Assembly: GCA_949825025.1 (NCBI GenBank)
Contig: OX463787.1
Coordinates: forward strand, 17,357,707 to 17,421,706
Source: Siphlonurus alternatus
Lineage: Eukaryota > Arthropoda > Insecta > Ephemeroptera > Siphlonuridae
Direction: 5' to 3'
DNA: 64,000 bases
Of the stretch, positions 31,441 to 41,195 are shown one piece after another; position 1 is the stretch's first letter, and each line of letters begins with the position of its first letter. A model generated the notes under the pieces. The model saw only the letters and a program-made list of their open reading frames with translations. It ran no database searches and was not told the DNA's origin. Both the position numbers and the translations under genes were made by a program.

Positions 31441-31573
31441 TGGTCAAGTACTGACTCGTAGCTGCATTATAGAACACATATGTTAATTGTTTGATTTACG
31501 TCAAAATAAATTATCGGACGTAACTTTGTGTAATTTTATTTCATGTTTTTTAACGTAATGTTTGTCATTACAG

Positions 31574-31720
31574 ATTGATTGTGGATATGGTATGGCAAAC
31601 CTCTTCCGTTGGAATGAATCATCAGAGCCAAGCTGCCGGGAGTCTACCCAGAACCTTTAGTTTCTACCAATTATTGTATTATGCTTAGAAGGAAATATAA
31701 GAAATAAAGTATTGTTTATT
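31574..31720 (+). other. Candidate terminal exon of the small spliced unit
   Basis: The acceptor gtcattacag ends at 31573 and AATAAA is at 31703. The sequence is GC-balanced relative to its surroundings. The open frame from exons 2-3 stops after two codons here, so most of the exon would be 3' UTR. Confidence 0.4.
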
Positions 31721-31939
31721 AAAAATAATGTTTTTCTTCATAATATAATAAATTATAATATTTGTTTTTACTGACAATTTTATTTCTATATTGGAATTAT
31801 GTTGATTAATTTTACTATGTTATCTGTTTTGTTTATATGTTGTTTAATTGTACCTTTTTGATGAACCAATAAATTTTAATTAATAAAAATAAAATAATTG
31901 TGCAATTTTTATTTAATTAGAGTACAGGATAGTGGAAAT

Positions 31940-32196
31940 AAGTTTTCTCCCCATACTTTTGCCTATACCATTATTTGGTGTGGGCAGAAGTATGGGTACC
32001 ATTATAGTACCATGGTGTGTGCAAAAGTATAGGCACAAGTGTAGGAGAAGAGTGTAGGCATAAGTATAGGAAAATCGGTCATTTTCCCCATACTTTATGC
32101 ACATACTTTTGGTATAAGAACAGTGTGGGTATGCCCATACAATATCCCATATTATTTCACATACTATTCCTATACAATTTTTTTACTTGAGGCATG
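31940..32196. repeat. Right copy of an inverted repeat pair (with 26316-26580)
   Basis: It contains ccatacttttgcctatacc and ends ttttttacttgaggcatg, the reverse complement of the left copy's start. The two copies could be the ends of one large composite element or two independent MITE insertions. No clear target duplication is visible. Confidence 0.7.
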
Positions 32197-32398
32197 ATAT
32201 GTAAAATTTTACTTTTCAGTAGCGACAGATTAATAGGCATACGGTATTATTATATTGTTATATCCTTGTATTAGTGATATTCAACAATAATTCTTAAGCT
32301 AAGTGGGTTTGATTTCCGAGCAATAACAACACACTTCTTATTAGTTTACATATGTTTATTTATTACTAAATAAACATAATGATTAACGATTATTGTCA

Positions 32399-32440
32399 CC
32401 GGAAGTTCCACCATCTTTCTTTTATGCACCGCCATCTTCT
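32399..32440 (+). promoter_or_regulatory. ETS (CCGGAAGT) and YY1 (CCGCCATCTT) sites, candidate retrotransposon promoter
   Basis: ccggaagt at 32399 is followed by ccatctt and a full ccgccatctt at 32429. ETS plus YY1 is a known initiator-type promoter arrangement, and YY1 sites near the 5' end are typical of some LINE promoters. This is about 0.85 kb upstream of ORF1 and may mark the 5' end of the retrotransposon. Confidence 0.4.
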
Positions 32441-33271
32441 TTTCATACGCAATACATATGAGTGACAAGAACAAGCACTATTAGGAAAGCAGTGATCAGC
32501 ACAGTAAAATATGTTTATTTAATAAAATGAATCACTTTATTTAAACACTTTCTCGTGTATTTATTCATCCATTATCCTTGCAAACATTGAAAAACATTTA
32601 AATATGAGTGGTAAATAGTTGTACGCTGTTTTGACTCACGTACTAGTCAAAATGACCGCAATTCATTTGTTTTTTCTGCTGAAAAGTGTAAAATTGTTTT
32701 TTGACGATTTGGCAACATTGTTATCCCATCCAGTTAAGCTACGAGCAGCATTGCCGAATTGTGCAGTTTTTATGAAGGCTTGTATCTCAAAAAGTAAATG
32801 ATTATCTATAATTATTATTTCATCATAATTCTATTTAAAATAATGATTGTTTTTTAAGCTAAAATTTGAATCCATTATTCAGTACCATTGCGGAGATTGA
32901 AATTTGCATTTGATAACATGCGTTTTTTATATCTCAATTTAAAATATAATGGCACTGAATTTAGGTGTATTTTATTGCATGAGAATTTTTATTTATTTTT
33001 TCTCTATGCAATGCTGAAAAAATTGGAGTGATTTACCATTTCCTAAGACCAGTGACAATAATCCTTAACCACCTGAGAGCTTAACTACAATATTTTCACT
33101 GCTCCGTAATTTTTAAAGATTAACCTTTTTATCTATCATTTAATTAAAAAGAAAGTCTGTTCATCGGAAAGTTGAAGTTTTTTTCTATTAAGTGATACAT
33201 TACTACTAAGTGTCCTGTGCATTGAACTTTAAATATAAAGGTGTGATAAATATTCTCTTGAGAACAACATC

Positions 33272-35608
33272 ATGACGGACCTACGCTCCATGCGTGCTAC
33301 ACCTCAGTTCTGCTCTCCGCTCGTACCACACTGGCCGCCACCTGCTAGAACTACACCGGAGGTTTTTAACTCACAATTTATTAATTATGATAAAAATAAT
33401 TCTGATATACATATGTCCAATGAAAGCCTATCAAATGATCTGACTGTACATCCAATGTACAAATTAATTCAACATAATATTAAGGACTTATTTACTGACT
33501 TTAGAGAAGAAATTAAATGCACTATTAAATTAATGTTAAATGAAAGAAATGGAATTTCTTCTGCAAATAACTTTAATAATGAGGGAAATTCAAATCATCA
33601 ATGTCATATACAAACAGCTGATTATGACAGGTCACCAGTTCAATTCTCGCGACCTTGGAGGACGGCTGGTTACACAAAACAACGCCCACCTCAGCCGACG
33701 TCGTTCACTAGAGTGCCACAGCAGCAGCAGCAATCACGCCAGCAGCAGCAGCAACAATCTGAGCAATCACGCCAGCAGCAGACACGCCGGCAGCACGTTG
33801 TAAGTCAGTATCAACCTCGTCGCCCGCTCCAACACCAACTGAGCGCTCAGCGACCGCACCCTACCCAGCTGCCGCGCCAAAGCCAGGGTGCCCAATTGCG
33901 CCCCCCAAGACCTCCTTATAATCCGTGGGGTGCGACAGTACCAACATCAAACTCATTTTCAGTACTACAACATATTAATAATGAGTCTTTTCCGACTTTA
34001 CATCAGAAAAATACCAATAACCATAATATAAAAAGAAAACATCAAAATTTCCGTTTCATTGAAAAGAAAGGAAATTTGTTTGACGCACCACCAGGCACAT
34101 CCTACGCCCACTGCGTTGATAAAACATTTAAACAAGGACGTGGAGTTGCAACTCAATTTAAAAAAAAACATGGACAAACCCCTTTTTTAAAGAGTCAACT
34201 CAAAAATACTGGTGAAGTAGCTGTTTTATCTTCAGATGACAGTTTTATTTTCTACTTAGTTACTAAATCTGTCCATAACAGCTATCCTGACCACTCAAAT
34301 ATACTACTTGCATTAAAAAATTTAAGAAATATCTGTGAGATTTTAAGTATAAAAAAACTCGCAATTCCTCGTTTAGCATGTGGCAGAGACGGTTTCAACT
34401 GGTCTACTATAAAACAAGACATTATTTCAGTGTTCAAAGATCTTGACATTGAAATTGTTGCTTATTATGGATGGAAGACATTAGCAAAGAAAGTTGCAAG
34501 TAATGAAGATGAAACAGCTGTTAAAGAACTCTTTGAGGAATCAGCCCAATCTACTCTAGCAAACGTCATTACCGCTAGGGCCCCTCCTTCTAATAACCTG
34601 GCGGTCCTTGTAAGTTCCGGGCAATGCCAGACCTCTACCTTGCGAGAGAGTACCCGCCCCTCAATTGTCACGCCTGACATAGTGAGGGTGGAGGGACTGC
34701 CAGTGCCAGCCACGAAGGAGCAGATGTCTAATACCCGGGGCGAGAAGTCAGGCCTCGCTCAGGTGAACGACGGTACCACCCCGGGCGAGGAGTCAGGCCT
34801 CGCTTCGGTGAACGACGGTACCACCCCGGGCGAGGAGTCAGGCCTCGCTTCGGTGAACGACGGTACCACCCCGGGCGAGGAGTCAGGCCTCGTTTCGGTG
34901 AACGACGGTACCACCCCGGGCGAGGAGTCAGGCCTCGCTTCGGTGAACGACGGTACCACCCCGGGCGAGGAGTCAGGCCTTGCTCCGGTGAACGACGGTA
35001 CCACCCCGGGCGAGGAGTCAGGCCTCGCTTCGGTGAACGACGGTACCACCCCGGGCGAGGAGTCAGGCCTCGTTTCGGTGAACGACGGTACCACCCCGGG
35101 CGAGGAGTCAGGCCTCGCTCCGGCGAACGACGGTATTGCCCCGAGTGAGGAGTCAAGTCTTGTTTTGGTAAACAATAGTTTGCCTGAATCAGGACCACCC
35201 TTACCAGATCCTGTATGTTCTCTTGAATTGAATCAAGATATTATAGATCTGAACTCATTACATCCAAGACTCAAAGCTTTTTTACTAACGATTTTAGATA
35301 ATAAATTCCAATTTACAAATGATCTATTAAAAAATGATGAAACCGCTGCTAAGAAAAGTGCAATTAATTCAGAAAAATCAATTAATGAAATTTCATCTGT
35401 TGTCTCACCATCCATTATTAGTAAAAATGATACTATTAATGATAATGTTTTGAGTTCAAATGTTGATAATTTTAATCTGGCATCTCAATTGAAATCCCCC
35501 ATTAAAAATTCTCAGGAAGATACACAATCTTCCCCTGTGAGATCACGGCTCCGTGCCAGTACACTAAACAGTATCTCCACCAAATTGCCCAACAAAAAAA
35601 AAACTTAA
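33272..35608 (+). CDS. Retrotransposon ORF1 with TARG1/OARD1-like macrodomain
   Basis: 778 aa. Residues 1-130 are unassigned. Residues ~135-225 are Gln/Pro/Arg-rich with runs of Q. A macrodomain lies at ~260-403: NLFDAPPGTSYAHCV, then QGRGVATQFKKKHG, GEVAVL, FYLVTK, and ACGRDGFNW. In human TARG1 the catalytic Lys lies in an FKKKFG motif and the Asp in a GC-L-DG motif. Both positions look conserved here, so ADP-ribose-ester hydrolase activity is plausible. Residues ~490-630 are about nine 15-residue repeats (VNDGTTPGEESGLAS) encoded by a GC-rich 45-bp minisatellite. No CCHC knuckle is seen. ORF1 stops at TAA 35606 just after an A10 run, and ORF2 is in the +1 frame. Its role in the element is unknown. 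Confidence 0.85.
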   Translation: MTDLRSMRATPQFCSPLVPHWPPPARTTPEVFNSQFINYDKNNSDIHMSNESLSNDLTVHPMYKLIQHNIKDLFTDFREEIKCTIKLMLNERNGISSANNFNNEGNSNHQCHIQTADYDRSPVQFSRPWRTAGYTKQRPPQPTSFTRVPQQQQQSRQQQQQQSEQSRQQQTRRQHVVSQYQPRRPLQHQLSAQRPHPTQLPRQSQGAQLRPPRPPYNPWGATVPTSNSFSVLQHINNESFPTLHQKNTNNHNIKRKHQNFRFIEKKGNLFDAPPGTSYAHCVDKTFKQGRGVATQFKKKHGQTPFLKSQLKNTGEVAVLSSDDSFIFYLVTKSVHNSYPDHSNILLALKNLRNICEILSIKKLAIPRLACGRDGFNWSTIKQDIISVFKDLDIEIVAYYGWKTLAKKVASNEDETAVKELFEESAQSTLANVITARAPPSNNLAVLVSSGQCQTSTLRESTRPSIVTPDIVRVEGLPVPATKEQMSNTRGEKSGLAQVNDGTTPGEESGLASVNDGTTPGEESGLASVNDGTTPGEESGLVSVNDGTTPGEESGLASVNDGTTPGEESGLAPVNDGTTPGEESGLASVNDGTTPGEESGLVSVNDGTTPGEESGLAPANDGIAPSEESSLVLVNNSLPESGPPLPDPVCSLELNQDIIDLNSLHPRLKAFLLTILDNKFQFTNDLLKNDETAAKKSAINSEKSINEISSVVSPSIISKNDTINDNVLSSNVDNFNLASQLKSPIKNSQEDTQSSPVRSRLRASTLNSISTKLPNKKKT
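34738..35165. repeat. 45-bp GC-rich coding minisatellite (~9 units)
   Basis: Units contain gtgaacgacggtaccaccc and cgggcgaggagtcaggcctc. The length is a multiple of three, so the frame is kept. All units carry ggtacc except the last, which is diverged. GC content far exceeds the flanks. Confidence 0.95.
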
Positions 35609-35705
35609 TGTTCAGGTTCACTCAGCCCCATGTAATATTAAAATTCTTCAGCTTAACTTACCAGGCCTAAAAAATAAATTACCAAAATTTGAGTATTTTC
35701 TTGAA

Positions 35706-38171
35706 ATGGTTGATTGTGATATAATTATATTATGTGAACATGGGCTGAATGAATCTGAAATTATAACAATAAATTTTAAAAATTTTATGATAGTTTCATA
35801 TTACTGTAGAGATATTCAAAAATGTGGGGGAGTAGTAATTCTATCTCGTAAAGGTTCAAATATAAATGATATTAAAATAAAATCCATTGAATCAGTTTTT
35901 GAATGCTGCATAGCGAAATTAGTAATTAACAATACAACAAACATTTATTTTGCTTCTATATATCGCCCACCTAATATATCTAGAGTGATGAAAAAAATTC
36001 AGAATTTTGACAACACAGAAAATAATATAAAACCATTCTTAAAAGAATTTGAAATGTTATGCAAAAAATTAATTAAATACTGTAAAAATAATGATGATTT
36101 TTTTATTATTGCGGGTGACGTAAATCTTAATTTATTTATTGATGATGCAAATGTAATTTTATATAAAGATATACTGGACTCATACAAGTTGGAAATTGTT
36201 AATAGTTCCGCTACTAGAGAAACAATGAAAACGGCTACTTTAATTGATCATATTATTAAAAGTACATCTGCTATTAATACTAATTATAAAACTGAAAAAA
36301 CAACTCTGTCGGACCATAACTATACTATAGTCACAATAACATTAAATAACTCGAAGAACATTGATAAAATACAAGAAAAACAATTTTATTATAAACGAAT
36401 ATTTGACAAATGCAATTTAGATAATTTTCTGCTCCTATTAATTCGTGAAGAATGGAATGATTTATTAAATCCTGATCTCAATTCAAATGAGAGATGGTCA
36501 AAATTTCTTGAAATTTTTATTTATCATTTCAACGAGGCTTTTCCTGTTGTTAAAAGAAAAATTTCAAGTAACAAAAATAAACCTTCCTGGATACTCAATA
36601 ACCCCCATCTTTACGAACAAGGGATTTCTTTAAAACGCTTACACTATGATGTAAAATTTACTGACCCAAATTTAGAGTCTACTTATAAAAAAGAAATGAA
36701 ATCTTATAAACAAAATATGGCCACCGCTAAATTTAAAGAGAATGACCATGAAATAAAAGGAGCTAATAATAAAATTAAAGCTACGTGGAATATAATTAAT
36801 AAAGAATGCAAAACAAAGAAAACAAATGTTAATAATAAGAATAATTATGAATTATGTATAAATAGTGTAACGATTACAGACCCCAAACTAATTTGCAATT
36901 TATTTAATAATTTTTTTGTCAAGACAATTGAAAATATAATAACAGAAAAATTTCCTTTTAATTATTCTAATACTTTAATTATTGTCGATTCTGATAAAAG
37001 TAAAACGAAATTAAATTTTAGTTCGATAGACCCGATTTATATTTTAAATCGAATGAAATCCCTTCCTAATAAGTATGCAGCTGGCCCAGACGAAATACCA
37101 TATACTGTTGTAAAATATTGTGCTTCTGTTTTGTCTGTCCCTTTATCTAATTTAATTAACCATTCAATATCAGATGGTATATTTCCTGATTGTTTAAAGG
37201 ATTCTAAGATTTATGCAACTCATAAAAAAGGCCCAACTTTCATTATTGATAATTACAGACCAATATCAAATACATCTGTTTTTGGCAAATTATTTGAGAA
37301 TACATTAGACGATCAAATTACGGATTATCAAACAGAAAATCATTTAATTGCTCCCTGTCAACATGGATTCTTGAAAGACCGTTCTACTGATACAGCACTA
37401 TTTGATCTTTTAAGCCACGTTTATATGGCAATAGATAATAAACTATTTTGCGTTGCAATATTTTTTGATTTATCTAAAGCGTTTGATAGTCTAAATAAAG
37501 ATGTATTATTGAATAAATTTGATAACATGGGAATAGGAGTTTCGAGTCGTAATCTATTAGATTCATATCTAACTAACAGACAACAATATGTTGAATTAAA
37601 TTCAAATTCTAACGGCCAAAATATTACATATAAATCAGACAAATTACCGATTACACTTGGAATTCCTCAAGGAGGAAAAATGTCAGCCACATTGTTTAAT
37701 ACAGGAACAAATGACTTATCAGATCATGTCAAGAATGCGGTATTAGTAAAGTATGCTGATGATATTACAGCTATAATCACAGCAGAAGCCGAAGATGAAT
37801 TAATTCGTAAGATTAAACTTACTATTGAAGAGGTACATACATGGTGTACAAATAATAAGCTAATATTAAATTCAACTAAAACCGAATACATCCAATTTCA
37901 TTCCCCTAGACAAATCCCTTTGAATAGTTATTTGTTGCAATTAGCCGGGAAAACAATTAAAAGAGCAGAGTCTGTTAAGTTTCTTGGTCTACACATTAAT
38001 GAAAGTTTGGATTGGTCTTTACATGTAAATGCGATTTGTAAGAAGATAAATTCGGCCAATTTTATGTTATATACAATCAGGAATCATGTATCTCATGAAA
38101 CCTTGCTAACCATATATTATGCGTATGTTTATCCACATTTGGCATATGGCATAATAAATTTGGGGATGTAA
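35706..38171 (+). CDS. Retrotransposon ORF2: AP endonuclease + reverse transcriptase (frameshifted near the end)
   Basis: 821 aa from ATG 35706. The frame is open upstream through 35610, and the codons before the ATG encode the usual first endonuclease strand (LKN..L-type), so the true start is probably earlier. Endonuclease motifs are GDVNLNL, SATRE..LIDHI and LSDHN. RT motifs are YAAGPDEIPY, DNYRPIS, FFDLSKAFDSLN, GIPQGGK and VKYADD (catalytic). The frame stops at 38169-38171 after YPHLAYGI. The conserved tail continues in another frame (38161-38610), so a single-base indel near 38158 broke the gene. It is likely translated with ORF1 from one transcript. Confidence 0.9.
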   Translation: MVDCDIIILCEHGLNESEIITINFKNFMIVSYYCRDIQKCGGVVILSRKGSNINDIKIKSIESVFECCIAKLVINNTTNIYFASIYRPPNISRVMKKIQNFDNTENNIKPFLKEFEMLCKKLIKYCKNNDDFFIIAGDVNLNLFIDDANVILYKDILDSYKLEIVNSSATRETMKTATLIDHIIKSTSAINTNYKTEKTTLSDHNYTIVTITLNNSKNIDKIQEKQFYYKRIFDKCNLDNFLLLLIREEWNDLLNPDLNSNERWSKFLEIFIYHFNEAFPVVKRKISSNKNKPSWILNNPHLYEQGISLKRLHYDVKFTDPNLESTYKKEMKSYKQNMATAKFKENDHEIKGANNKIKATWNIINKECKTKKTNVNNKNNYELCINSVTITDPKLICNLFNNFFVKTIENIITEKFPFNYSNTLIIVDSDKSKTKLNFSSIDPIYILNRMKSLPNKYAAGPDEIPYTVVKYCASVLSVPLSNLINHSISDGIFPDCLKDSKIYATHKKGPTFIIDNYRPISNTSVFGKLFENTLDDQITDYQTENHLIAPCQHGFLKDRSTDTALFDLLSHVYMAIDNKLFCVAIFFDLSKAFDSLNKDVLLNKFDNMGIGVSSRNLLDSYLTNRQQYVELNSNSNGQNITYKSDKLPITLGIPQGGKMSATLFNTGTNDLSDHVKNAVLVKYADDITAIITAEAEDELIRKIKLTIEEVHTWCTNNKLILNSTKTEYIQFHSPRQIPLNSYLLQLAGKTIKRAESVKFLGLHINESLDWSLHVNAICKKINSANFMLYTIRNHVSHETLLTIYYAYVYPHLAYGIINLGM

Positions 38172-38610
38172 ATCGGAACTATTGAATCGATGTTTTGTTT
38201 TGCAAAAGAGAGCACTTAGAACGATTTTAAGAATACCAAAAGGACAGTCGTGTGTTTCACATTTTAAGGCTAATAAAATGTTAACTGTCCCTTGCATTTA
38301 TATTTTAAATTGTGCCTCATTCAAAAAAAATCATCCAAATTTTTATGTTCAGAATGATGGCTATCATGACTATAATACTAGGAATAAATCGAATGTAGTT
38401 ACTGAAAGACATAACACACAATTTTTCAAAAACTGTGCAATGTATCAAACAGCAAAATTTTATGAATTTTTACCAGCATGTTTGAAAGAAATAAAAACCA
38501 GTAAACTTTTTCGCACAAAATTAAAGAATGTATTGATCAATAAAGAGTTTTACTCTATTAAAGCTTTTGAGAGTAATAAAATGTCTGAAAAAGTATTATC
38601 AGGATTATAA
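38161..38610 (+). pseudogene. ORF2 C-terminal tail displaced by frameshift
   Basis: It reads WGCKSELLNRCFVLQKRA-type sequence and ends with HDYNTRNKSN and a Lys/Phe-rich tail. This is the characteristic post-RT C-terminus of Jockey/BS-like LINE proteins. It follows the ORF2 stop directly and is one frame away, so it is part of the same gene. The stop at 38608-38610 is the natural end. Confidence 0.85.
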
Positions 38611-38656
38611 AATAAACAAAATTATAAATTTACATATACATTGTATTGACTGATAT

Positions 38657-38715
38657 ATATATATGTATGTATATGTATATATACATATATGTATGTGTGT
38701 GTATATGTGTATGTG

Positions 38716-38776
<61 letters not shown>

Positions 38777-38791
38777 ATATATATATGTATG

Positions 38792-38824
<33 letters not shown>

Positions 38825-38826
38825 GT
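38657..38826. repeat. TATG/TG/TA compound microsatellite in the LINE 3' UTR
   Basis: Alternating purine-pyrimidine DNA of about 170 bp. Frames through it on both strands are artefacts. Confidence 0.95.
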
Positions 38827-39025
38827 TCCACATAAACTAAAATTTATCAGTATTAATGGTGACTTTGGCTTGTATTTTGTTTTTATTATTATTGTCAGTG
38901 ATTGTGTTTGATAGTGTTAAATAACTTATGTAAATGTGTTTAAGTTTGATGTTTTTATGTTGTATTTTGTCCAATTTTGACTTGAACATATGTTTGTCTT
39001 GTACAACCAAAAAGAAGTTCCAAAA

Positions 39026-39056
<31 letters not shown>
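39026..39056 (+). repeat. (AAAT)n tail of the retrotransposon
   Basis: Six to seven AAAT units mark the 3' end of the LINE, and unrelated sequence follows. Confidence 0.85.
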
Positions 39057-39336
39057 TAACATGATACACAATTGTTGAGAGATGCTGCCATCTACTGTGA
39101 ATAATATTAACCAGAATATGTAGCCAATATCTAAAACACGACATTATATATGTATTATATTTATAATAGTTGATTGCATGATGGTTGGTACTGTACTTTG
39201 GGGCCCATTTTGATCATGTATGCCCCCATTTTTATATTATAGTATATAAATATATATATATATAAATAATATATTTATCATAATATACACATGTACTGCA
39301 TCATTGAGTGATGGGCAGTTAGGATCAAAAAGTTTC

Positions 39337-39617
39337 ATTGCAAAAGTGTATAGAGGGTAAAAATCATGCTACTCTGTGATTTTTTTTCTCACATTTTCCT
39401 GAGACCTGCAGGTACCGATTTAAATAATAAGTATTTAATAATTGAAAGCACTGGTCACGGCTAGTAATAAAAAGGATATAACGGCCTAATACCTAATAGA
39501 CGTCTCCAGAAAGCGTGGCAAATCATTCAATAATAATAATTATTTAAAAATATTTACCGGTTTCAAAAAAAAACTTCAGAGTGCCGTAATTTTGTACCCT
39601 CTATTAATTTTTTGCAA
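39337..39617. mobile_element. GAGGGTA MITE (diverged)
   Basis: The ends ttgcaaaagtgtatagaggg and accctctattaattttttgc are inverted, with a central rearranged ggtcacggctag and cctaatagacgtctcc. Confidence 0.7.
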
Positions 39618-39725
39618 TAAAAATGTTTAATGCTAACTGTTCATTACGGGAATTATAATGTTATATAATATAATATTATAATTATTATATAATATTATAA
39701 TTAAAGAGACTAGATTAATTTCAAC

Positions 39726-40030
39726 AATGGAGTATCGACCTCAATTTTTTTTACTGCAGAAATGGATAGAGGGTGCAAATGATATCCTGATTTTTTTTAA
39801 GATTTTTTAAAGTCTGGGAACTACTTTTAAAATATTATTGAGAGTTCTTTTTATGACGTTTCGAGACGCCGCTCATCCTTACGTCACAAAAAGGACTTTC
39901 AATTATTGTTTAAAAAATATAGTTCCAGGTTCCAGGGCTCTAAAAAATCTGAAAAAATCAGGGTATCATTATAGCTTTTCACCCTCTATCCATTTCTGCA
40001 ATAAAAAAAATTGAGGTCGATACTCCATAT
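39726..40030. mobile_element. GAGGGTGC-family MITE, complete reference copy
   Basis: Termini atggagtatcgacctcaatt and attgaggtcgatactccat, then ctgcagaaatggatagaggg and the mirrored ccctctatccatttctgc. It is about 305 bp. It lacks a protein and defines the family ends used for other copies. Confidence 0.9.
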
Positions 40031-40344
40031 GAGAAATGAAAGTTTTTTAAATGACTTCAGCATGCTATATTTAAAATTATGGATCCACGAACAGCTCTAG
40101 TGGGTGCACGGGAGCGACAATTCCCCCTATAATAAAAGATCCCGAAATGCATGGAAATGATGTTTAAACACTTAGCTGACCCCTCCTATTATTAATACTG
40201 GCGGAAGGTGTCAAAAGCAACCTATAATTTATAATTAGTGGGAAAAAAGTGATGTAAAAGAGTGCTACAAATAACATCTTTAAAAAACAAAAAAAAAAAG
40301 AAAAAACTCATGCCGTACCACCAGTAGCCTATAGTGTATTATTT

Positions 40345-40562
40345 ATATAGTTCACGGACGAAATACCCCCGGACAAAATAACCCCTTTTTTGAATCGGAA
40401 GAAACCGGAAGCCAATTGTGGAAGGGGGGCTTTAATAATTAAATTAAAAATAACACGAAGTATAGTTATATTATAGTTACTGCACTTACATTAAGGTAAG
40501 GGTTATTTCGTATCGGGGTATTTCGTCCGGGGATATTTTGTCCAGACGGGGGTATTTCGTCT
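40345..40562. mobile_element. Palindromic MITE (gacgaaatacccc ends)
   Basis: Left gacgaaatacccccggac and right gtccagacggggg..atttcgtc are inverted. Internal copies of the same word (gtatcggggtatttcgtccg) make the arms internally repetitive. Confidence 0.75.
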
Positions 40563-41190
40563 TCTCATCATGTATTTAACACCCCAAAAAAAAATTGCCG
40601 AAAAAAAAACAACATTTTATATACATAATTATATATGAAAAATTATTAATATTATACGGATTTAATTAATTTATGCATTATGCATACTGTATGTATTTTA
40701 ATCCACGGATGATTTGACCCCTCCCCTTCACTTGCAACAAATGCGACAACACAATTAATCTTTATAATTAATTGCTTAAGATTAATTAGTCTCTGTTTTT
40801 AATTCACTCCCTGAATCCACCAAAAAAAAGAAAAGGCACCAAGAGACCATTATTTCTATATGCGCGCTGTTACGATTTTGTGAGAATTCTGACGAAGGAG
40901 TATTTTCAATTGAAATATATATCTGCATGGTACTATTTTTTTGTTTTTTGGGTGACTGCATGGACACTTTTGTGAATGGGATATCCTTTCATATGTCATC
41001 CTTTGGGTTTTTTGTACTTTTTACTTATTCTCAATAAGCAACTGTCATTATTATTATTATTTAAAATATTTAATATTAGTTAGAGAGTGCGCGCATGAAT
41101 TATTAGGACATTATAAGGGGCATTCACAAAGCCTTAAGGCCACATTTAAGGCTCAATAATTTAAGACCAGAAATTTTGGGCCTAAAAAAC
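40563..41190. other. AT-rich intergenic DNA, no gene seen
   Basis: No convincing exon or repeat. Short minus-strand frames only. Confidence 0.5.
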
Positions 41191-41195
41191 AGTAA

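Larger units (their letters stand above)
32400..39056 (+). mobile_element. APE-type non-LTR retrotransposon, nearly full length
   Basis: Order: candidate promoter, ~0.85 kb leader, ORF1 with macrodomain, ORF2 with endonuclease and reverse transcriptase, a 3' UTR with a TATG/TA microsatellite, and an (AAAT)n tail ending at 39056. There are no LTRs. The tail and domain order fit the Jockey/CR1-like side of LINEs. Exact clade and 5' end are uncertain, and no target site duplication was found. ORF2 has one late frameshift, so this copy is probably dead but young. Confidence 0.8.

Noticed and set aside
34728..35198. Minus-strand proteins opposite the ORF1 minisatellite
   Set aside because: A 45-bp period keeps all frames open. 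The sense frame belongs to ORF1.
35594..35610. -1 programmed frameshift at the A-run between ORF1 and ORF2
   Set aside because: A -1 shift leads into a frame that stops within about 20 codons. Only +1 (or -2) reaches ORF2.
38622..38911. Tyr/Ile/Val-rich small proteins on both strands
   Set aside because: They are translations of a TATG/TA microsatellite.
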